Positions 21,130-32,383 of a DNA stretch of 64,000 bases are shown piece after piece (the stretch's first letter is position 1; each line of letters opens with the position of its first letter). The DNA comes from Salvia splendens (taxonomy: Eukaryota; Streptophyta; Magnoliopsida; Lamiales; Lamiaceae): contig NC_056046.1 in NCBI RefSeq assembly GCF_004379255.2, positions 4,836,001 through 4,900,000 of the forward strand, given 5' to 3'. Under the pieces are notes generated by a model. That model saw only the letters and a program-made list of their open reading frames with translations, searched no databases and was not told the DNA's origin. The position numbers and the translations under genes were made by a program.

Positions 21130-21488
21130 ATATGCTACATACATTACCTTTGTGGGCATTACTCTCGTTTGACGCATGATTAGTGTTGATCATTTCGATT
21201 TATATACTATTTAGTTTGATTTTAATTCCTTAAAAAATGTTATTGAAAATTTTAATTTCACAAAATTCATAAAAATCAAAGCTCGATTTACTTGTCTTCT
21301 CTATAATTTTGAATAAATTAATTAAATAACCAATCGAGCTTTGATTTTTATGAATTTTGTGAAATTAAAAATTTTCAATAATATTTTTTTAATGTATTAG
21401 AATCAAACTAAATATATAAATCAAAACGAACATCAATGTTTGTCAAACGAGAGTGGTGCTCAAATAAGGAGTTCATTGTGTAGCATAT
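21130..21488. mobile_element. Fold-back MITE with about 160-bp inverted arms
   Basis: The left arm (about 21130-21292) and right arm (about 21330-21488) are near-perfect inverted copies: AAAATCAAAGCTCGATT on the left pairs with AATCGAGCTTTGATTTT on the right, extending to ATATGCTACA/TGTAGCATAT at the ends. Only about 40 bp separate the arms. No ORF. The target duplication is unclear, so the superfamily is not assigned. A half copy of the same arm lies near 30.1-30.27 kb. Confidence 0.75.
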
Positions 21489-21929
21489 CATTCATCTATT
21501 CTCTCTTATTTTATTGTTTCTCCACTCTATTTTGTTTTCTCGGTCATTTAACTCTTTAAACATTTATTTTCTTAATTTTTGTGTCTGAAACGTCTTACTT
21601 ATAACGGGACCGAGAGAATATCATTTTTGCCTTTGCGCCAAAATTATTAGTATTAGGAGTAGTAATTTCTTGTCAACCGATGAGTCGAAAGGTATTTCGG
21701 ATCCAAATACTCAAAGGTGCCCATGATGTTGAAGATCCGACAAGGTGCCCTTGTGGGAGTCGAAGAGATGGTCATTACACGAGTGCAAATACTTGGTACT
21801 ACTAGTTTGCAAGCAATGGAATTTGATGAATATAATCAAGTGTCAAACTCCACTATCCTCCTTCCCAAGTTACAAAATACTGTAGAAAACACGTAGTATA
21901 AAGGAAGACAAAGAAGAGGCTGGCCTCAC
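21489..21929. other. Gap with no recognised feature
   Basis: Sequence between the fold-back MITE and the hAT element; no gene seen. Confidence 0.35.
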
Positions 21930-22737
21930 TAGCGCAGGGTATTCGGTCGGTTCAGTTCTAACCGAACCGAATACCCGGTTAACCGAAATCAAAAGGAACC
22001 GAAATTGAAGCACCGAACCGAAACCGAATTTGCCTCGGTTCGGTTCCTAACCGAACTAGGTCGGTTCGGTCCCGGTTAACCGAACTGGAACCGAAATTCA
22101 AAAAAAGGTGATATTTGTCGACCAGAAACATAAAAACAAACAAAATTACTCCATAAAAAAGGAATTAGCATATGATACGTGCCCGCAGTTACTGGCGGAT
22201 AAGATCCGTTGGTAAATTGTGCTGATTGTAAACACCAGAGTCCAGAAATGCACCGACTACTTTTTCCCATTTCCGCTGGTAAATCAACATTAGCAACAAA
22301 AATAGTTAAGCTATACAATGAGTAAAAGGAAAAACCTTTCTGCTTAACTCTACGTTCATCAAAACTTCTTTGTGTCACCATTTTCCAGATGATTTTTTAT
22401 TTTTATTCTGCTGAGGTAGGACCAAAACAGCAAATCTAGTTAGATGCTTGTTGTAATAGTTTCTCCATTTCTTTTCTCAGTTTCTGGTTTGAAAGAATGA
22501 AATCTAAGTTATGATATTTTTTAATAATAAATAAAAGAATAATCATAATAGCTTTAAAGGAGTAATTCGGTTCAAATCGGTTAGAACCGACCCGAACCGA
22601 TAACCGAGTAGACGCCTTAATTTTGGAACCGAACTGAACCGATAACCGAATTTGTCGGTTATCGGTTAACCGAGAAGTGTGTTATTCGGTTCGGTCATCG
22701 GTTAACCGACTAACCGATGACCGAATTACCTGCCCTA
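21930..22737. mobile_element. Non-autonomous hAT element (808 bp)
   Basis: The 8-bp direct repeat GGCCTCAC occurs at 21922-21929 and 22738-22745, immediately flanking the element. The left end TAGCGCAGGGTATTCGGTC and the reverse complement of the right end (TAGGGCAGGTAATTCGGTC) are inverted repeats of the hAT type. Both subterminal regions are packed with CGGTTAACCG and CCGAACCGA motifs. There is no transposase ORF inside. Confidence 0.88.
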
Positions 22738-22999
22738 GGCCTCACCATCATTTAGCTCTTGATTTATAAAGTGTATCCTTAGTTACAAAACTGCCAAAAA
22801 CATGTGGTACATTTATAGGAGATGCTTCTTCCCATATTCCAACATGAAAGCTCTTGTTGCAAAGGCATGTTTCCCTTGTCGCACGGAAAAGGTATTAGTT
22901 CCTCGCTCAACGGGAACACAGTCTTTGACAATTTTAATCATCCAATATCGGCTTAACACAATCCCGAGGATAACACCAACACAATCAAGTTTGAATAAC

Positions 23000-25900
23000 T
23001 CACTGAGAGAGAATAAAAGCTGTGAGTGGTGGAATGAGAAATATGAGGACTATCACCAAAACGTAATTGAATTTCAGCTGCCTTGCATCTATGTTTCGAC
23101 TAGTGTCGACCTCAGAGGGGGGATCATCCTGCCCTGCATTGGCATCGGTTTTTGACGAATCATTTTGAGCATTGCCCTCCATCTAGAAACAAACATTAAT
23201 CACACGTTAACCCCAGAAAACATATGTTAAAAATCGTTCATAATAAACAATAATGTCTTGCAACGTACGTCTCCAAGACAGATTTTCAAAAGTGAAATTC
23301 AAAAAACGTAATTACAGGAGAGAGCTGTGTGATGGATGAAAGGATAAGCTTGAGACAAAAGCTAATAATCTGATGCACACCAAGCATCTTTTTGTAACTA
23401 AAACCGTACTTGATTGATACATAGTACTATAGTTTATTTTATTCTTTTACGTGCCTCCCAATTATATAAGAGAACTTAGAGAGTTAGAGTAGAACTCATG
23501 TATGAATGTATTCACATGATTTAAATTAAAAATATTCATACTGACGGCTTGGAGCAGCACGAATCAAATTAGAGGCTTACAATTAAACTATAGTATTAAG
23601 GATGGAGAAAATAACAGAAGCACCAACCTCATAACTGATGGCTGAAGAGCCTGTATTTTCATCATTAACTTCTTTTTCAGGACTTCCATTCTTGTTATTA
23701 TTCTTAGAGAGCTTAAATGAAGGGTCTTTTACCCGTTGTAAGAACCTCACTGCAACTTTCTTCTCCTTCATTAAGGATGATATCTTGGACATGAAACAGA
23801 GATACTCATTAGTGGAAAAGTGGAGATTCCTTAGCAAAAAATGAATATTCTAGAATTTCCAAGTACGGTATAGATCTAAGCATCACAGTCACTAAAATAC
23901 TCGCAACCTCCTTATTACACAAAATTTCTTTTATTTGTACTCATTTGAAAAGGTAACAAGCCTATAATTAGTGAGTAAAAGGAAAAGAGAAAAACAAGTC
24001 ATATACTTTTTTAGCATGAAAGCTGAAGTAGACTGATTAACAATTTTTTTGCGTGTTTACAAGTCAGCTCTGCTCTTTAGTCTTTACCTATCCCCATCCC
24101 TTTCATTCAATTCGTGATACTAGATTTAGAACTTCATCATGTCAGTATTATTATGACCCTCCATGCCACATATATCCATGACAAAACACATGATGCAAAT
24201 GCAGAATTCTACAGAAAAAATGGATCGACTTTGATCCCATAACCAACTTGCATTTTGGTACGATACTGAAAGAAGGTTTTTAGCCTGCATCCTCCTTAAT
24301 TCCAAATAATTACTATATTAGACTGCAGCATTATGAAATGTGCTGGCTCAGCCCCCATAATCTTTCAATGAAATATTTTTTTAATAATAATTAAGAAAAT
24401 AAGTGCAATACATTGAAGATCCTACTGAATAAAACTGTCGGAGAAACACATAAATTAACTATTGATAAATCTTCAAATATTAGAAAATAGAGATCAGCAC
24501 TGAAGCACTCAGTAAGGAAAACCACTTTAGAAGAGATGCAACAAAACAATTTGCTTTCTATATTTCCGAACAACACCATAGTCATAAGCCATACACATAT
24601 ACTAGCTAGAATAGGACATATCTCAAAAATCAATAGAAGCTTACAAGCATTGGGAACTAAAAGTTAAGGGGTAATGCAGAAGTTGTGCTCCTTAGGCAAA
24701 TACCCTGAGAACATTTCTTAGAATAGTTTAATGAGCTCCTTATCCAGAACCTCCAGGCACACCCCACAAACCAAATGTTTTAAATTAAAAGGAGTGGAAA
24801 TCCAATAAACAAATAATATGACCAACCACCATGACCAAAAGAGGCTTTGTTACCAACTTCACAAGTTTAAATTGTGCGAAGAAGTGTAGCTAACCTGCTT
24901 ATGAAGGCGCTCTCTTTCAAGTGCCAACTGCAATACCAAATCTGTAATCAATTTAGTACGCACCCTAATATCTTTTGCAGTTTCATGCTTAGCTTCATTG
25001 GCATGCTGCAAAGAGGTTTCTAAGTGTTCCACTCTACTTGTTAGAAAATTTATGTCATCAGTCAGTTCCGCATTGGATTCAGATAATAAAATACACTTGT
25101 CTTCAGCACTCTCAGTCTGACTTTCGGCCCTTAGAACCTTGGATTTTAGATCTTCAATTAAGTTTCCCATGTCCTTGATTATGCAATCTAACATGCTTTG
25201 CTTCTCTTGACTAGCTTCAGCAGATGCCACGGCATGATCTCGCTTAATCTCAGAATCCTTCAATTGTGTCTCCAATTGTTCCACCTTATTAGTTGCATGA
25301 GTAATGCTACTCTTCAAGTGGATGACATCTGTTGTAAGCTCCATGTTAGACATCCTAAGCTTTTTACACTCAGCTTCAGCAATCTCAGCTCTCTTTTCAG
25401 CTTCAGAAGCCTTTTCTGTCAATTCATTATTTTGCTCACTAAAATTTTCAAGTATAGATCTCAACGCCCCTTCTCGTTCAATCAACCGATTCATACTAAG
25501 CTGTGCCATCTGGATTCTCCCACTTAGTTCTTTTGAAACCCCAGAGAGTATTTCAGCACTATTTTCTGCCTCAAACAATCTTTCCCATGTATCATCAGCT
25601 TCAGAAACCTTTTCTGTCAATTCATTATTTTGCTCACTTAATTTTTCATGTTTAGATCTCAACTCCCCACCTCGTTCAGTCAACCTATTCATACTAAGAT
25701 GTGCCATCTGGATCCTCCCAAATAGTTCTTTAGAAACCCCGGAGAGTATTTCTGCACTATTTTCTGCCTCAAACAGTCTTTCCCATATATCTTCAGCTTC
25801 CTGTTCCATGCAAAATACTTCTTGCTGCAGCCGAAGTTTTAACTCTTCTTCAGTTTCTCTTGCCTCAGTTAGTTTCTTCTCAAGATTCAATTCCCGAGCT

Positions 25901-26763
25901 AAAGATTTCTCCAGCATTCTCAAGATACTCTTCTGCTGTTCTGCTGTCTGCGTTTTTATCTTTGCACTCAAATTTCGATCGTTGTTATTTTCCAAACAAC
26001 CAACATCTTCGTTATCTTTCCCTGTCAGTAGTTCAAGTTATTATTAGATAAAGAATCACATTCTCTATAAGATATAACTCTCAGAGGTCACATCATTGAA
26101 AGTGGATAACTTCTGATGGACAACATGGCCTCACAATCAAAAGTGACTACATCCCATGTTAAAGAGGTTAAAGTACAACAAAATGTAATTTAAAAACTTA
26201 CGTTTTTCATCACCAGAAGAAGCTAATAAGATCCTCTGGAAGTTGGCAGATTGCTCCTTGAAGCCAGAAACCTGCTCGAAAGACTGCTTCAAAGAATCCT
26301 CACAATCATGCAACTTATCTTTTATATCATAAAATGTATCACCAAGTTGCGTGAATGAAGAAACAACTTTCCGAGAGCTGACAATATCAGTATGAAGAGC
26401 TGATAGAAATTTCTCCAGTTCTGTAACTTCAGAGTCCAAAAACCCAGATAGGAGGTCAAATTGTAATGCTTTCAGCATCGGACCTTCCTGAGTATGATTT
26501 TCTACCAAAAACGCCTCAAAATCACTTCCTCTTGAAGCCACATGCATGACAAGTACATCTAAATTAATCAACTTCTCGGAGTAATGTGCTATATCTAACT
26601 CAACTTTTGTTAAATTTTCTGCTACACTTTCTACTTCGCGCATAGTGTCTCCACCAGATGATACAACTTCAAGTGAATCAACATTATTTGATTCAGACTC
26701 TAATTCACCATGATTGGAATTTTCAATTGAAGAGGATTTGTCTTCAATACTGTCTAAGTCCAT
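23000..26763 (-). CDS. WIT-like tail-anchored coiled-coil protein of the nuclear envelope
   Basis: Minus-strand exons 26763-26202, 26021-24895, 23783-23628 and 23182-23000 join in phase to 675 residues. The N-terminal part (residues about 35-187: VAENLTKVELDIAHYSEKL, LDVLVMHVASRGSDFEAF) resembles WPP-domain-interacting tail-anchored proteins WIT1/WIT2. The centre is a long heptad-rich coiled coil. The last exon ends in a single hydrophobic segment (FNYVLVIVLIFLIPPLTAFI) with three residues after it, a classic tail anchor. Length fits the family (about 630-700). In Arabidopsis, WITs sit in the outer nuclear envelope, pair with WIPs, anchor RanGAP1 and bind myosin XI-i. A 5' UTR intron is likely because an acceptor lies about 35 bp upstream of the ATG. 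Confidence 0.85.
25390..25785 (-). repeat. In-exon tandem duplication (66 codons x 2) in the WIT-like gene
   Basis: Units 25785-25588 and 25587-25390, each 198 bp, encode near-identical coiled-coil blocks starting WERLFEAENSAEIL and ending NELTEKVSEA or NELTEKASEA. The period is exactly in frame and extends the coiled coil by 66 residues. Confidence 0.85.
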
Positions 26764-28400
26764 TTCAAATCTTACAGTAAATTCTGTACTTGTATTCCTG
26801 AAAAAGAGAGAATACTTTGTGTTTTATCATATAGAGAACAACCAGAAGTTAACCTAACCCAGTAAAGAAGATGCATAATATCAGAAAAAGGAACGAAGTA
26901 CTATACACAATCCAAACTACTGGCAAGTATAAAGAGCGTTTGCATTATATGGTCGAGTGAAACAGGAAACATGAAAGATGAAGAAACAAAAAAAAAGTTC
27001 AGTACAAGTGTTCCTTAACAGTTTCAGTAAAGCTACCTATCTGTAAATTGTGCACTAAACAACATAACTTTTAGCCACCAATAAAAGTTTATCGCATTAG
27101 GACATAAGTGAAAAAGTTAACCAATGGAACTGATGGTTAGTGACACATGAATGCCAACACTTCCACACTGTGAAGGAGAAACTCTATTATAGATCACATT
27201 GGATCATAACAAAATTGACAGGTTCAATACGAGAATGATAGCGGTGTCTAAATCTAAATGCACACTATCATATTTTTTCATGTCCCTCTGCCTTTTAGTT
27301 CTATGCATTTTCCAAGCCCAAATTAACCCCAATGTTTTCACAGCTTCATTATTTTTTTCTATCTCAGTCTGTCAGTCAAGTGGAGATACAGATACTCTAA
27401 ATCAATAAACTCATTTTATTGGAATACCATCATCCTAAATGCACAATTTGCTTCTTCCACTTCCAAATTTTAAAAAGCAAATAAACTCAAGTATTTGTGA
27501 TCAGATTTTTGTATCCATGTAAACCCAATCCTACAAATTTAAAGCCACCTGCGGCGCCATTTATAATTAATTAGTGGCAATATAAGGTTTTAGAAATACA
27601 AGGTCTTGTTCTCTCTAGATGATCCTAAAATGTTCACTAGTCAGTGGCCATGATTGAAATTCCTAGAACAACAATGGAAGCACCAAATCCAAAAGACAAG
27701 CAATCATAGCATCAATGGTTTACTGATTGAATTGCTTAAACAAAAATATCCTATTATTCGATCGATATACTATCATTTGCTTTTACATGGCGCAGGCAGG
27801 CAATCATGATTCATGATGATTGGGGAAAATCAGCAGCTAAAATTTGCCTTCTAATTCATAATTCAATCCAGCAGCAGCTTTCATACAAGATAAACATAGT
27901 TCCGAAAATGAGAAAATCAGCAGCTCCAACAAACTACAGTATCATTGCTTACACACACAGTCACAGATGCAGCAGCACGAATCAATTCTCGAAAAATTAA
28001 ACGAAAATGCTCAAAAATAATTAATTCGTCAGCTGACAACAATATGGTGCTACAATCAATACACAGGATTGAGAGTAATTACAGAAGATGAATGATGGAA
28101 AGAAAAAGAAAACAAAAACAGCAATTATTAAGAACGAACAGTTCAGAAGTGCCGTGGCTTGGCTTGGTGAGTGTGGAATTAATTTAACTGGGACTTATTA
28201 TTTTCTAGAAAATATGATTCAAATTAACCAACTCAGAGTCTGTTAAGGCCGCACGTGTGGTCACGTGCAGATGATACAGGCTGTCTGCTGTTTATTGAAC
28301 CTTTTGGGCCCACGATTCATCAACAGCCTGGGCTTTTTCTTAAGCAGAATGTTTCCTAAGCCCAGTAAGAAACCCACTGCTTCAATCTCAATAGATTCTT
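26764..28400. other. 5' region of the WIT-like gene
   Basis: AT-rich; probably holds the 5' UTR intron, the first non-coding exon and the promoter. The first exon cannot be placed with confidence. CACGTG motifs near 28253-28268 could be G-boxes. No other gene seen. Confidence 0.4.
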
Positions 28401-28524
28401 TTGGGGTGAAGCTTAAACTTTGAAGATTAAAAAATAAATAACCTAAACTTTCATAAAAAGTTGTAAATATCACCGAACTTTAAAAAAATACGATATCTTC
28501 AAATTTCAATGAATTTATAATAGG

Positions 28525-28758
28525 CTTGAGCATACACTTCGAGGCTCGATATGACGTGGAAGACCTGAAGTTAACGTAAAAGACTTGGAAATTCTAAATT
28601 CCACTTAGAGAGAGTGTCCAACACGGTCTTAGAATTCTCTCATCCATTTAAAAGATTCATGCCTTTGTTGAGATGCTCCAATTGGAATTTGGAATTTCCA
28701 CGTCAACTTCAAGCCTTACACGTCATGATTCGAGTTCGAAAATGTAAGCTTGTGTCAT
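28525..28758. mobile_element. Inverted-repeat element (MITE-like)
   Basis: The left arm about 28528-28600 (ATGACGTGGAAGACCTGAAGTTAACGT, then GGAAATTCTAAATTCC) is mirrored by the right arm about 28683-28755, with a roughly 80-bp centre. The arms are degenerate and the outer ends and target duplication are not resolved. Confidence 0.5.
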
Positions 28759-29026
28759 TTTTACATTTTTTTTGAAAAAATTGAGGTCATATTTTTTACT
28801 TAAATTTAAGTCATTTTCACATATGTAAAATAATTGAGACGAAATCCTATCATAATATATAAACATTGTAAAAAAGTTCTCCACATTCCGATTGATCACT
28901 ATGTGTTGTCCAGCCATGAAATATCTCCTATTGCATACAGAATCTATTTTAAAGATTCCTAAATAACGCAATAGAATTATTTGTTTTACATAGGATATAG
29001 TACGTATTAAGATATCAACTTAGAAT

Positions 29027-29833
29027 CAACGGCGTATCCACGTGGGAACAAGGGTACAGTTGTACCTCCAAAACTTTCAGCTTAATACCATTATTGATGT
29101 AGCATTTCAAAAAATTGCAAGTGATCTGGTGGTAAAACTCTAGCATTTTCTGTTAATTGGCTGTGATCAAATCCTTCCACTGTTGTGCTATGGATTTATT
29201 TCTTTTTCTGTTCCATTTTCCCTTTATATTTTATACACTTCTTTCATTCCTCAATTTTTTCTTTCTTTATCTTATTTTTGATTTATATGAATGTATAGTT
29301 TGTATTTATCTCAATTTGTACTATGTGCTTTGTCCAAATAATTTATATTAATGAAATATTTGTCCATCATTTCTTCCTTTTTTTATTATCTAAATTTGTA
29401 TTCTAATGTTTTCGTCAAATAATTTATATGATTGGACAATTTGACGATTCTTTCTTCATATATTTTTTAGTTTTTGTTTAGATAAACACTATAGAATTAT
29501 CTCAATTGTTAGATCACATCGAATGAACATATTGTAACACGAATTGTTAGTTTAATTGTGATATAAAAACGTGTTATTTATATTAAAATGTGTGATTTTT
29601 TTAATATTATATAATCGTTATTTAGATAAAAAAAATATACAAGTATCTCATTTATTATATTCAACTTAAATAAATTTGTTGTATCACGAATTGTTTGTTT
29701 AATTGTACTATAAAATAAGTGTTATTTATTGAATAATATTTTAGGATGTAGTACTATTTTGACTTTTGAATGAGTTATATAATTATTTTTCAAATATTTC
29801 GTACCCCGAATCAAATATACTGATACGCCACTG
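29027..29833. mobile_element. Non-autonomous hAT element (807 bp)
   Basis: The 8-bp direct repeat CTTAGAAT lies at 29019-29026 and 29834-29841. The left end CAACGGCGTATC and the reverse complement of the right end (CAGTGGCGTATC) are inverted repeats of hAT type. The interior is AT-rich with no transposase frame. Similar copies of ATTAAGATATCAACTTAGAAT flank both sides, suggesting it landed in a short pre-existing duplication. Confidence 0.85.
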
Positions 29834-30084
29834 CTTAGAATGATATACATATTAAGATATCAACTTAGAATCTGAATTGTTTGCACACCATAAAAGTTAG
29901 TACAGATTAAAAGTTATTTCTCTTGCATGTTCGTCCTAGTTTAAATATACAAATTCAATCTATATGCGTACATCGCATCTTGAGTGTGATCCCATGTGAA
30001 TGTCACTATACTGCAAAGGAAACGGATTTTAAATTGAGTAATCTATATTGTTGTTTATAAAATGGGCATCTCGAATTTTAAATT

Positions 30085-30270
30085 GAGTAATCTCGTTAGA
30101 ATTGGGCTTTAATTTTTATGAATGTGCAAAATTAAAAATATCAATAACGATTTATAATATATTATAGCTAAACTAAGTGTATAAACTAAAATAAATAATA
30201 TTAAATATGCATTAAACGAGCATGATGCTCACAAATGATGTTTACATAAAGTATGTAGCATACTATTTTT
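30085..30270. mobile_element. Half copy of the 21.1-kb fold-back MITE
   Basis: GGGCTTTAATTTTTATGAAT, AAAATTAAAAATATCAATAA, CTAAACTAAGTGTATAAAC, AAACGAGCATGATGCTCA and GTATGTAGCATAC follow the same order as the right arm at 21335-21488. The opposite arm is missing. Just upstream, TTTTAAATTGAGTAATCT is directly repeated (about 30028 and 30075). Confidence 0.6.
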
Positions 30271-31543
30271 GTTAACTTGTTGACTACCGGATTTGAACGC
30301 GGGTTGGAGTTGGGCAACCGGGAGATGCAAGTGACGGAATCGTGTGAGCTGAAATGCGCGTTCACCTCAAGTTGGGAGTTTAAATGATAGACGTAGGATC
30401 TGTTCAAATATGATACATTAGATCTCGGCCGTCCCTTTGCAAACTAGCCGTTGACTAGTTTGTTTTTCGGTTTTGAATTTGTTTTCTCTTCGGTTTTCAG
30501 CTCAAGGGTTTTCATCCCCAAATGTATAGTTGTATGATTCAAGTCTTTCAATACAGTTTCCTTTTTGTCTACACGATTTGAGTTTTTGATTTTCACCTCG
30601 TTGCTCGATTGATTTCAAACGGTCTCGCCAACAATTTTTTTCTATATATACATATATGTGTGTTGAACAAAGATTATCATTATTAACATACTCTAGAAGA
30701 TTACCTTCAAATGTTTCCAGAATACTCTAATTCTAATTTTAAAAAATCTGAGAAGGATAAGAGCAAAATCCCATTGATGTTTTCAGAAGGTTCAGATTTT
30801 CGTATTCAGACTTCTGGACTATGTGATAAAAAAAATTGATTTATGAAAAAGATGGATAAAATTATGCTTTTGTCTGATTCAATCAAAATAAACAAGCAAT
30901 TATCAATTCATATTTTTATTGGTCAGAATATTGATAATTATTTGGTCGTTACCCTACCCATTATTTATAATCCCTAGATACCAAATTACTCAACGGTCAC
31001 TGTTTTTCACACTAAACTATAATTACTGAAAGACTATATTTCAAATAATTGACAAGTAAGTCGTTGCTGGCCATCAACCTTAGTTGGTGGATTTGCAACA
31101 TGATTTGTAAAATTATAGTGCATAACAAATTATTTTTTACGTACTATTTATTACTACTATTATTATGAAATACTACTACATGCTTGTGTTATGCTAAAAA
31201 AAATACTATTTGCAATATTTTATAATTATGATAATAGCTATTTAAATCTCGAAATATGATTAAATTTTGATCAGTTAGTATCATATTTTAAACAAAATAT
31301 TAGTAGTAGTATAAAATTTTAATTTTTTAAAATTACGTGAAAATCGATATATCAATGATCATCATAGCACCGGCCACCTTATATTGACATGAAACCCACC
31401 AATGTGTACTGGTATTCGTCAACTCGTAGTAGCCTTCACAATCATATTCAAATTCACATTACTTAAATAAATAGATTTCGTATCATCATGCTAATATTTT
31501 ATTGTTATTGAGACTTATACTTACGCGGCTGCCACTATTTTCC
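30271..31543. other. Gap; unidentified relic possible at 30285-30640
   Basis: 30285-30640 is less AT-rich than its surroundings and looks like part of a retroelement or old exon, but no frame or family is recognised. The rest is AT-rich with nothing recognisable. Confidence 0.3.
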
Positions 31544-31546
31544 TAA

Positions 31547-32380
31547 GAGTGTCCACTATAAGACGGACAACTCTAATAGCCTTGCCCATTTTTTAGCCTC
31601 AGCCCCAGTTTTTTTGTCCGCGGTAAAAAAAAGGTTTTCGCTATTATAGGCGGATACTTCCAATAGCCCCAAAAATTTTATAACCAATTTTTATTTTAAT
31701 TTTGTCCTTTAGTTTCAATCAATTATAATTAAAATCATCGAAATGTAAATAATTAGAAAACGAGGTAATTGAGACCGAATATTCGTTGTATTGGAAACGG
31801 TAAAAGTATACAACGAAAAAAAAATTATATGGCAGTAAAACTTTTACATCATTCTTAACTCTTACATCAACACTCATTGGCTCCCATGCCACCAAAACAC
31901 TAGCGCGGTAAAAAAACACACCACACACCCAAACACGCACTAAAATCAAGAAATTAGTACAGGAAATGGACACTGACAGACCCCATTTCCTCACCTCCTC
32001 CCACCGCCCCTCTTCCTCTTCCTCTATGAAGCTCTCCAAATCCCTCCTCAGCCCCGCCCGCCCCGCCCGCGACGGCTCCCCGCCCTCTCCTCCTCCCTCA
32101 GCCGCCGCCTCCGCCCCAACGGCAGCCTCAAATCCGGCCAAGCCTCCCCCTTCTTCCCCACCCCCTTCGAAAATAATAATAAAAAAATTATCTGGCTGGC
32201 CGGCGCACTATAGGCCGGCGCGGCGATCGGGCACCGGCGCGTCCTCGCACAAAAAAACGCTGAAGGACCTTCTGCCCCGGAAATGCCGTCCGCCTCAGGG
32301 CGGACGTCCTCGTCACTATAGATAGGCGGGGCGGCGGCGGGAAGGGGGCGGCCGGCGCGCCGCCCCTATTGTGGACACTC
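31547..32380. mobile_element. Harbinger-like non-autonomous element (834 bp) with foreign GC-rich cargo
   Basis: The left end GAGTGTCCACTATA and the reverse complement of the right end (GAGTGTCCACAATA) are inverted repeats, flanked on both sides by TAA (31544-31546, 32381-32383), the target duplication expected for PIF/Harbinger. No transposase. The interior 31.96-32.19 kb resembles a coding exon and is much more GC-rich than the surroundings. The right subterminal part has GGCCGGCGCG motifs. Confidence 0.8.
31966..32190 (+). pseudogene. Captured host gene fragment inside the Harbinger-like element
   Basis: Starting at an ATG, the frame gives MDTDRPHFLT, SSSSMKLSKSLLSPARPARD. After a 1-base phase change it gives LSSSLSRRLRPNGSLKSGQ and ASPFFPTPFENNN. 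The composition (Ser/Arg-rich, start of a plausible plant protein) and the abrupt loss of coding character before 32200 suggest a first exon with leader copied from a host gene and since decayed. I do not recognise the parent gene. Confidence 0.45.
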
Positions 32381-32383
32381 TAA

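Noticed and set aside
22076..22381. 101-codon minus frame inside the 21.9-kb hAT element
   Set aside because: No similarity to hAT transposases or other proteins; the element is non-autonomous.
22802..23155. 117-codon plus-strand frame
   Set aside because: Overlaps the last exon of the WIT-like gene in antisense and shows no domain.
24859..26051. Plus-strand open frames of up to 247 codons opposite the WIT-like gene
   Set aside because: They are Ser/Phe-rich shadows of a coiled-coil exon read antisense and match nothing; the minus frame joins in phase with its neighbours.
31719..32141. 140-codon minus-strand frame rich in Ala/Glu/Gly
   Set aside because: Antisense of the GC-rich captured fragment; composition reflects the complementary Ser/Pro-rich codons.
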